Positions 14,744 through 19,057 of a stretch of DNA of 19,057 nt are shown piece by piece. Position 1 is the stretch's first letter; each line of letters opens with the position of its first letter. The notes under the pieces are model-generated. The model did not search any database. It saw nothing but the letters and a program-made list of their open reading frames with translations, and was not told the origin of the DNA. Where the stretch lies: positions 1 to 19,057 of the forward strand of contig JANMDM010000067.1 of assembly GCA_031376305.1 (NCBI GenBank), written 5' to 3'. The DNA is from TMP-24 sp031376305. GTDB lineage: Bacteria; Pseudomonadota; Alphaproteobacteria; Rhodobacterales; Rhodobacteraceae. The position numbers were made by a program, and so were the translations under genes.

Positions 14744-15769
14744 ATGGCCCCGACGGATACAAAACGTACCCTTACGCTGCGCGATGTCTCGGAAGCCTCT
14801 GGTGTGTCAGAAATGACCGTCAGCCGCGTCTTGCGAAATCGTGGCGATGTGTCGGACGCTACCCGCGACAAGGTGCTCGAAGTAACCAGGCGGCTTGGCT
14901 ATGTCCCCAACAAGATCGCCGGCGCCCTGGCGTCGCAACGGGTCAATCTTGTCGCGGTTATCGTGCCGTCCCTGTCAAACCTGGTATTTCCCGAAGTGCT
15001 CAGCGGTATTTCCGAGGAACTGGAAGACACCGGGTTGCAACCGGTTTTCGGTGTCACCAACTATTCGGCCGAGCGGGAAGAATCGGTGCTTTATGAAATG
15101 CTGTCCTGGCGGCCGTCGGGTGTGATTGTCGCTGGGTTGGAACATACGCCCAATGCCAGTGCCATGCTGGCAAATGCCGGAATCCCGATTGTCGAAATTA
15201 TGGACGTTGACGGAACGGCAATTGATTCCGTTGTGGGAATTTCGCACCAACGTGCGGGCCTTGAAATGGCGCGGGCCATCGTCACTGCCGGATACCGCAA
15301 GATCGGCTTTTTGGGTACCAAGATGCCGGATGACCATCGGGCCCGAAAGCGGCTTGAGGGGTTCGAGGCCGGTTTGGCAGAAGCGGGGATCGCATTGGCA
15401 GATCGCGAATTCTATTCCGGCGGTTCAGCGCTTTTGAAGGGGCGCGAGATGACCGAGGCGATCTTGACGCGCAGCGCCGATCTGGATTTTCTGTATTACT
15501 CCAATGACATGATCGGGGCGGGCGGGCTGCTTTATTGCCTGGACAAAGGGATTGATATTCCCGGACGTCTGGGGCTTGCGGGGTTCAATGGTGTCGAATT
15601 ACTGGAAGGCTTGCCGCGCCGCCTTGCAACAATGGACGCTTGCCGCCGCGAAATCGGACAGCGGGCGGCCGCGATCATTTCGGGGCATAGCGAAAGCGGG
15701 CTGATCGGCGGTGAACGTGTCGAGCTGACGCCACGGCTACAATTGGGCGATACCATTCGTCGGATCTAG
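14744..15769 (+). CDS. LacI-family transcriptional repressor (GntR-like)
   Basis: A 341-residue repressor. The N-terminal helix-turn-helix and hinge are LTLRDVSEASGVSEMTVSRVL (10-30) and LGYVPNKIAGALASQR (51-66), the latter with the hinge residues that fit the minor groove. A periplasmic-binding-protein-like sensor domain follows (VAVIVPSLSNLVFPEVLSGI, RKIGFLGTKMPDDHRARKRLEGF, DFLYYSNDMIGAGGLLYCLD, LAGFNGVELLEG). The sequence is closest in memory to gluconate-type GntR regulators, so the ligand may be a sugar acid, but no sugar genes are in the window and the target is unknown. The ATG has AAAGG about nine bases upstream. Its TAG stop overlaps that of convergent cobF. Confidence 0.92.
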   Translation: MAPTDTKRTLTLRDVSEASGVSEMTVSRVLRNRGDVSDATRDKVLEVTRRLGYVPNKIAGALASQRVNLVAVIVPSLSNLVFPEVLSGISEELEDTGLQPVFGVTNYSAEREESVLYEMLSWRPSGVIVAGLEHTPNASAMLANAGIPIVEIMDVDGTAIDSVVGISHQRAGLEMARAIVTAGYRKIGFLGTKMPDDHRARKRLEGFEAGLAEAGIALADREFYSGGSALLKGREMTEAILTRSADLDFLYYSNDMIGAGGLLYCLDKGIDIPGRLGLAGFNGVELLEGLPRRLATMDACRREIGQRAAAIISGHSESGLIGGERVELTPRLQLGDTIRRI

Positions 15770-16512
15770 TCTTTTCGCAGAATGTAGATATCCATGATCC
15801 AGCCATGTTCTGCCCGTGCCTTGGTGCGCGTAGAGATGATCTTGGCAGAGGTTTCGGCTAACGGTCCTGACAGGGTAATCTGTTCGGCCATGCCGACATA
15901 AGCCCCCCACCAGATCGTGACCCCCACCGGGTTGATGGCCTGAAACGAGCATTCCCCATCCAGCATGATCGCCAATGTAGTCGCACCATCCGGCCAGCCC
16001 TCGTCGCGCAGTTTGCGGCCAGTGGTTACGGTAAAGGGCGCACCAATGTCATTGATCGGAATCGCATGCGCCGCCGTCAGAGCCTGAAGCGAGGTGATAC
16101 CGGGAATGACCGTCAGGCGCGGAGCAGGTGACAGTCGGGCCGCGATCCGCAATGTGCTGTCGTAAAGCGAAGGATCCCCCCAGACCAGCAAGGCGACGCG
16201 ACCCTCGGCCCCGATCTGCGTCGCAATTTCGTTTGCCCAAATCATGGCGATGGCACCATGCCAGTCATCAACGCGCTGGCGATAATCTGCGGTCGCCTCG
16301 TCGCGCACCGGAAGGTCGAACTCCACCATCCGCGTGGCGGGGTTGGTCAGAACCGCGGCACAGATCGCGCGGCGGAGTTCCGCCAGATCGGCTTTCGTTT
16401 CACCCTTCCTCGGGATCAGCACCAGATCGGCAGAGTTAAGCGCCTTGATCGCCTGCAGCGTCAGGTGATCCGGGTTGCCGGTGCCAATGCCGATTAAAAG
16501 CAGGTCTATCAT
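15766..16512 (-). CDS. cobF: Precorrin-6A synthase (deacetylating) CobF
   Basis: A 248-residue tetrapyrrole methyltransferase that methylates C-1 of precorrin-5 with loss of the acetyl group in the aerobic cobalamin pathway; it uses S-adenosylmethionine. The N-terminal loop IGIGTGNPDHLTLQAIKAL is the CobF version of the methyltransferase signature. LVWGDPSLYDSTLRIA and VIPGITSLQALTAAHAIP are the later conserved blocks, and WWGAYVG lies near the end. Presence of CobF indicates the oxygen-dependent route. I use the ATG at 16512, with AAAGGG six bases upstream; an ATG one codon earlier is possible. The frame extends to 16722 but that part crosses a terminator and the cbtA end. Confidence 0.95.
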   Translation of the reverse strand: MIDLLLIGIGTGNPDHLTLQAIKALNSADLVLIPRKGETKADLAELRRAICAAVLTNPATRMVEFDLPVRDEATADYRQRVDDWHGAIAMIWANEIATQIGAEGRVALLVWGDPSLYDSTLRIAARLSPAPRLTVIPGITSLQALTAAHAIPINDIGAPFTVTTGRKLRDEGWPDGATTLAIMLDGECSFQAINPVGVTIWWGAYVGMAEQITLSGPLAETSAKIISTRTKARAEHGWIMDIYILRKD

Positions 16513-16546
16513 CATACACCCTTTGGACTCTCTGGCACTCAATGAC

Positions 16547-16579
16547 AAAAGGCCCCGCGCAAGTCCATGCCGGAGCCTT
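16547..16579 (-). terminator. Intrinsic terminator between cbtA and cobF
   Basis: On the minus strand AAGGCTCCG (16579-16571) pairs with CGGGGCCTT (16557-16549), nine pairs with one G-U, and the TTTT run at 16550-16547 overlaps and extends past the end of the stem. It begins 24 bases after the cbtA stop, so cobF, 35 bases further on, would receive only read-through or need its own promoter. Confidence 0.6.
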
Positions 16580-16603
16580 TCTCCTTGCTCTTTCAGTTCG
16601 GCG

Positions 16604-17356
16604 TCAGGTGGATTTCCCGACCCAAAGCCGTGTGGCCATGCTCCCCAGGCCCAGCCAGGCCAGCAGAGCCACGCCAAGACTATGCGCCGCAAATTCCGAG
16701 GCCAGTTCAGGCGGGACCACACCAGAGAAATTTTCCAGATGTGGGGCGCCGATGATATGCGGTGCCGCCAAAATCATGATCGCCGCGATCTTGGCCACCG
16801 CGCCGCGCCCATAGGCCCAGATTGCCGCAGCACCCGTTGTGGCCAACACCGTGGCAACCCACCAGATTTGCCGCGCGGTTAAGTCAGCCGCCTCAGTGCC
16901 GGGCAGTTCCGGCTCAAGGCCCATTGCTGGTGCCAATTGAAAAGCCGCAAATCCTGCCAATCCCCAAAACAACCCCTGACGACCCTCGACCTTGTGACCA
17001 AACTGTTCGGCCAAGGCAAAGCCCGCCACCATCAGCAGGCCATAGCCTGAATAGGTCAGCGTGAAGAACAGCACCGTGAAGGCGTTCCGCTGAAGGTCCG
17101 ACGCGTCGCCCGTGTCGTGGCCGGCGGCCTCGGTTCCTTCGGATGGTACTTCCGGTTCGGTGGTTGCCGCTACATCGTGGTTGTGGCCCGTGTGCCCATC
17201 ATCCGGGCTCACGCCCTGATAATGCACAAGCGCACCGGTTTCATATTGCTCGGCCAGAAGGATCAACTTCTGGACAAACGCGAAATGCAACAAGGCTGCT
17301 AACAGCCCCGCCGCAAAGCCAGCGAACACCGCGCTGGCCAGCATACGCTGGATCAT
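16604..17356 (-). CDS. cbtA: Cobalt transporter subunit CbtA
   Basis: A 250-residue membrane protein of the CbtA family, a predicted cobalt importer subunit found with B12 riboswitches. The first helix (about 5-30, MLASAVFAGFAAGLLAALLH) is followed by a soluble loop with a His/Asp-rich stretch (DDGHTGHNHD, about 52-61) that could bind metal, then further helices around 92-115, 128-145, 165-185, 190-203 and 225-243. GLAGFAAFQLAPAMGLEPELPG and WWVATV are family-typical. It follows cbtB after 21 bases and is followed by a terminator. Direct transport data for this family are limited; the cobalt role rests mainly on riboswitch and gene context. Confidence 0.92.
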   Translation of the reverse strand: MIQRMLASAVFAGFAAGLLAALLHFAFVQKLILLAEQYETGALVHYQGVSPDDGHTGHNHDVAATTEPEVPSEGTEAAGHDTGDASDLQRNAFTVLFFTLTYSGYGLLMVAGFALAEQFGHKVEGRQGLFWGLAGFAAFQLAPAMGLEPELPGTEAADLTARQIWWVATVLATTGAAAIWAYGRGAVAKIAAIMILAAPHIIGAPHLENFSGVVPPELASEFAAHSLGVALLAWLGLGSMATRLWVGKST

Positions 17357-17377
17357 TATGTGACCGTCAGGTCCGGC

Positions 17378-17548
17378 TTAGTGGCAGGGAAAGCCGGTGG
17401 CGTGGCGCACATCATGCGCTGCGTCATGCAGGGTCGCCGACTGGGCCAGGCCCGACATGAACACCAGCGTGGCGCCGATCAGGGCCACGATAACAATCGA
17501 CATCATGCCGGATGTGGATTTGGCGGCGGTATTGGTCATCGCGTTCAT
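17378..17548 (-). CDS. cbtB: Cobalt transporter subunit CbtB
   Basis: A 56-residue small membrane protein, short enough to be missed by ORF length cut-offs. One helix (about residues 15-37, MMSIVIVALIGATLVFMSGL) is followed by a histidine-rich tail ending HDAAHDVRHATGFPCH, with His at 41, 45, 49 and 56 and Cys at 55, the expected metal-binding end of CbtB. A strong ribosome site (AAGGAGAG) lies six bases before the ATG. It is the first gene after the cobalamin riboswitch and precedes cbtA, the standard cbtBA order. Confidence 0.93.
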   Translation of the reverse strand: MNAMTNTAAKSTSGMMSIVIVALIGATLVFMSGLAQSATLHDAAHDVRHATGFPCH

Positions 17549-17562
17549 TTGTATCTCTCCTT

Positions 17563-17580
17563 GCCGTCACACCCGACGGC
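17563..17580 (-). promoter_or_regulatory. Expression-platform hairpin at the cbtB ribosome site
   Basis: On the minus strand GCCGTC (17580-17575) pairs with GACGGC (17568-17563) around GGGTGT and ends one base from the ribosome site AAGGAGAG (17562-17555). A competing pairing of ACACGCC with GGGTGT, with one bulge, uses overlapping bases. It suits ligand-controlled translation of cbtB. Confidence 0.5.
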
Positions 17581-17599
17581 GTGTTGCGTTGCCTTCCGC

Positions 17600-17815
17600 A
17601 TGGCCGGTCTCCTGACTCGCGGGTCGCAGCCTGCTTTCCGCCTTCCCAGCGCAGTCCGAAGACCTTGCCAGTGGCATTTGGAAAGCCGCTCGCCGCTTAC
17701 AGTCGCGGGGGCGGTTGGGGCTTTGGGTGCCCATTCGGGTCCACCCTTCCCCATTCCCGTTTCAGTCCGGACGCTTTGCGCCGGTCGGACACCATACCCT
17801 GCCATTTGCCAGCAG
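17600..17815 (-). ncRNA. Cobalamin riboswitch
   Basis: The minus strand carries the conserved core in order: GGGAAGGGTGGAC (start of the variable arms), CCGCCCCCGCGACTGTAAGC, the B12 box GCCACTGG (17675-17668), GGGAAGGCGG, and GACCCGCGAGTCAGGAGACC. ATGGC at 17815-17811 can pair with GCCAT at 17604-17600 as a closing P1-like helix, which I use as approximate bounds. It lies 51 bases before the cbtB start, so cobalamin should repress cobalt uptake. It fills most of the 330-base gap between cbtB and the DUF1636 gene. Confidence 0.95.
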
Positions 17816-17867
17816 AGCGGGCGCAGGGTCAAGGCGGAAAGCGGCAGACGATGAGCCGCAGGCGACC
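17811..17867 (+). repeat. Inverted partial look-alike of the cobalamin aptamer 3' half
   Basis: Read on the plus strand, this stretch has GCCATTTG, then GGGTCAAGGCGGAAAGC, then GACGATGAGCCGC and CGACC, in the order and with nearly the spacing of the 3' half of the real riboswitch on the other strand. AAGGCGGAAAGC is shared exactly (17831-17842 plus; 17644-17633 minus). No plus-strand gene follows it. It may be a decayed copy or a structural partner. Confidence 0.4.
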
Positions 17868-17878
17868 CCAGTGGCAGA

Positions 17879-18205
17879 TCAGCCGGGTATTCGGGCAATT
17901 GCCTTGGCGCGCAGCAGGCCAAGGGGCCGCGCATCGCCAAAATTACCGTCGGGAGACTCAAGATAAAGCCGCGCAAAGGTCAGAATCTCAGGCAGGTCAG
18001 CGGTTGAAATTTCGCCAAACAGGTAAGCCGTCTTGCCCGGTGCCCTAAACGCTAAAGCCGATGCCCGGATGCAACCCGACATGCAGTCAGTTTCACGCAA
18101 GTCAACGTCCAGATTTGTCGCCGCAAAGCCTGCGCGCAGAGCATCGGCCAAATCGGCCCGTCCGGCAGGGCACGACCGGCAAACCGTGGCAACATGCGCG
18201 CTCAT
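17879..18205 (-). CDS. DUF1636 protein, thioredoxin-like [2Fe-2S] candidate
   Basis: A 108-residue soluble protein of the DUF1636 family. Its four cysteines, Cys9-x2-Cys12 (VCRSCPAG) and Cys41-x3-Cys45 (DCMSGCIRA), follow the pattern of thioredoxin-like ferredoxins, so it may bind a [2Fe-2S] cluster or a metal. The family is often found with cobalamin genes; its job is unknown, and suggestions such as redox partner or metal carrier are inference. Its ATG overlaps the cobA stop by four bases (18202-18205) and GGAGGGG precedes it. Downstream lies the riboswitch of cbtB. Confidence 0.88.
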   Translation of the reverse strand: MSAHVATVCRSCPAGRADLADALRAGFAATNLDVDLRETDCMSGCIRASALAFRAPGKTAYLFGEISTADLPEILTFARLYLESPDGNFGDARPLGLLRAKAIARIPG

Positions 18206-18924
18206 AGCCCCTCCAAAAGCGGGCCGATCAGGATCAGCGCAGGCCCGTCGGCGGCCTCCTCGGCGATCAGCTTCTCCATCGTGGCCAATGTCCCACGCAC
18301 CAGCTTTTGCGCTGGTGTAGAGACGCTTTCCGCCAAAAGCGCCGGGGTATCGGCGGCCATACCTGCGCCCTGTAAACGGCGCGATAACTCTGCAAAGGTC
18401 CGTTTGCCCATGAAAATCACGGTCGTCGCCGAAGGGTCGGCCAATGCCGCAAGGTTCAGATCTTCAGGCAGCGCCCCTGTCACGTCATGGCCGGTCACGA
18501 ACTGCACCCGCCGTGCTGTCAGCCGCCGCGTCAGTGGAATTCCCGCCGCGGCCGCAGCCGCCATCGCCGAAGTGACGCCGGGGATGATCTCATAACCGAT
18601 CCCGGCTTCGCGCAGCGCGACAATTTCTTCCTCAAGCCGCCCGAACAGCCCGCAATCGCCGGATTTCAGCCGCACGACCTTGGCCCCGGTTCTGGCGTAA
18701 TCGACCAGCAAACGGCTGACATGATCTTGCTTCGGTGAGGTGCGGCCTGCGCGTTTGCCAACGCCCACCAGATCAGCTCCGGCGCGGGCATGGGCCAGAA
18801 TCGGCCCCGAGGACAGATCATCAAACAGCACCGCATCCGCCGCTTGCAGCCGCGCCACCGCCTTCAGCGTCAACAATTCCGGATCCCCCGGACCTGATGA
18901 GACGAAACTGACAAAGCCGTTCAT
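18202..18924 (-). CDS. cobA: Uroporphyrinogen-III C-methyltransferase CobA
   Basis: A 240-residue S-adenosylmethionine-dependent enzyme that methylates uroporphyrinogen III at C-2 and C-7 to precorrin-2, the entry step to cobalamin and sirohaem. Signatures are VSSGPGDPELLTLKAVARLQ near the start, VFDDLS-type VLFDDLSSGPIL, VVRLKSGDCGLFGRLEEE (the family usually has GDPFIFGR, so Pro is Cys here), EIIPGVTSAMAAAAAAGIPLTRR and a late TVIFMGKRTF. It lacks the CysG dehydrogenase/ferrochelatase part, so it is the single-domain form. The start at 18924 follows GGAGG; an upstream start at 18975 lies inside cobB. It overlaps the preceding cobB by ATGA (18921-18924). Confidence 0.96.
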   Translation of the reverse strand: MNGFVSFVSSGPGDPELLTLKAVARLQAADAVLFDDLSSGPILAHARAGADLVGVGKRAGRTSPKQDHVSRLLVDYARTGAKVVRLKSGDCGLFGRLEEEIVALREAGIGYEIIPGVTSAMAAAAAAGIPLTRRLTARRVQFVTGHDVTGALPEDLNLAALADPSATTVIFMGKRTFAELSRRLQGAGMAADTPALLAESVSTPAQKLVRGTLATMEKLIAEEAADGPALILIGPLLEGL

Positions 18925-19057
18925 GTCGCCTCCGCGATCAGATGAAAGAATGTGCCGGTGGCGTGCCCCCGCCATGATCCGGTTTCCGGAACCGCATCGC
19001 CATTGGCATCCGTCACGCGCGCCAGCGCCATATCCGGTTGGTCAAGAATGGTCGAGT
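18921..19057 (-). CDS. cobB: Cobyrinate a,c-diamide synthase CobB, C-terminal end (cut by window edge)
   Basis: The last 44 residues of a frame entering from the right edge. The end ARVTDANGDAVPETG, then GHATGTFFHLIAEAT and TGA, matches the C-terminal end of the glutamine-amidotransferase domain of CobB, where GTFFH is characteristic. CobB amidates the a and c side chains of (hydrogeno)byrinate using glutamine and ATP. Its stop overlaps the cobA start (ATGA), consistent with one operon. Only this short piece is available, so the call rests on that motif and context; it is too short to have been listed as a full ORF. Confidence 0.75.
   Translation of the reverse strand, partial: STILDQPDMALARVTDANGDAVPETGSWRGHATGTFFHLIAEAT

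Noticed and set aside
16535..16590. Nine-codon ORF (MDLRGAFCH) with an upstream AAGGAG between cbtA and cobF
   Set aside because: It lies within the terminator hairpin, the spacing to the ribosome-like site is long, and nothing supports translation.
16513..16722. Upstream extension of the cobF frame (70 codons)
   Set aside because: It crosses the cbtA stop region and the terminator, is not CobF-like, and a good ribosome site supports the start at 16512.
17868..17875. Second copy of the B12-box 8-mer GCCACTGG on the minus strand, 200 bases upstream of the real one
   Set aside because: The surrounding bases lack the other core motifs in the same orientation, so it is not a second minus-strand riboswitch.

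Overview
The window looks like a chromosomal segment of a Rhodobacterales alphaproteobacterium (Rhodobacter/Roseobacter group). The evidence is the divergent regB / senC-regA-hvrA redox-regulator locus, the nearby HD-hydrolase and ahcY genes as in Rhodobacter, the tsaD-gpsA-yciI-EVE block, the hemD-mic60-hemY block, and a full-length-RegB protein of typical Rhodobacter size. Coding regions are GC-rich (116 of 180 bases counted inside ahcY, 64%). I see no mobile element, CRISPR array, rRNA or intact tRNA.

Layout. (1) 1-978, minus: truncated PAS-domain, DivL-like signalling protein, with a canonical CtrA box in its upstream gap. (2) 1090-4238: redox regulation, with regB (minus) diverging from senC, regA and hvrA (plus). 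(3) 4332-8118: HD-domain nucleotidase-like protein (minus), a membrane acyltransferase of lower GC, ahcY and a DUF2853 protein, with strong hairpins after ahcY and after DUF2853. (4) 8364-11106, minus: tightly coupled tsaD-gpsA-yciI-EVE. (5) 11178-14579, plus: hemD, a Mic60/mitofilin-like protein and hemY. (6) 14744-15769, plus: a LacI-family repressor whose stop codon overlaps that of the convergent cobF. (7) 15766-19057, minus: cobalamin locus, in transcript order cobB (3' end only), cobA, a DUF1636 protein, a cobalamin riboswitch, cbtB (56 aa), cbtA, a terminator, and cobF.

How the genes connect. HemD makes uroporphyrinogen III, the branch point from which CobA, CobF and CobB lead to cobalamin and from which haem (and, in phototrophs, bacteriochlorophyll) is made. 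RegBA and HvrA are the classic controllers of respiratory and tetrapyrrole/photosynthesis genes in this group. AhcY removes the S-adenosylhomocysteine produced by methyltransferases such as CobA and CobF. CbtAB probably supplies cobalt and is placed under a B12-sensing riboswitch.

Most genes belong to known families. The less ordinary signals are regulatory: a perfect TTAA-N7-TTAAC box before the DivL-like gene; an inverted partial look-alike of the cobalamin aptamer just upstream of the real one, sharing a 12-base perfect inverted match; competing hairpins at the cbtB ribosome-binding site; a structured short ahcY leader; and an interrupted dyad between regB and senC. No clearly new multi-gene system is visible.
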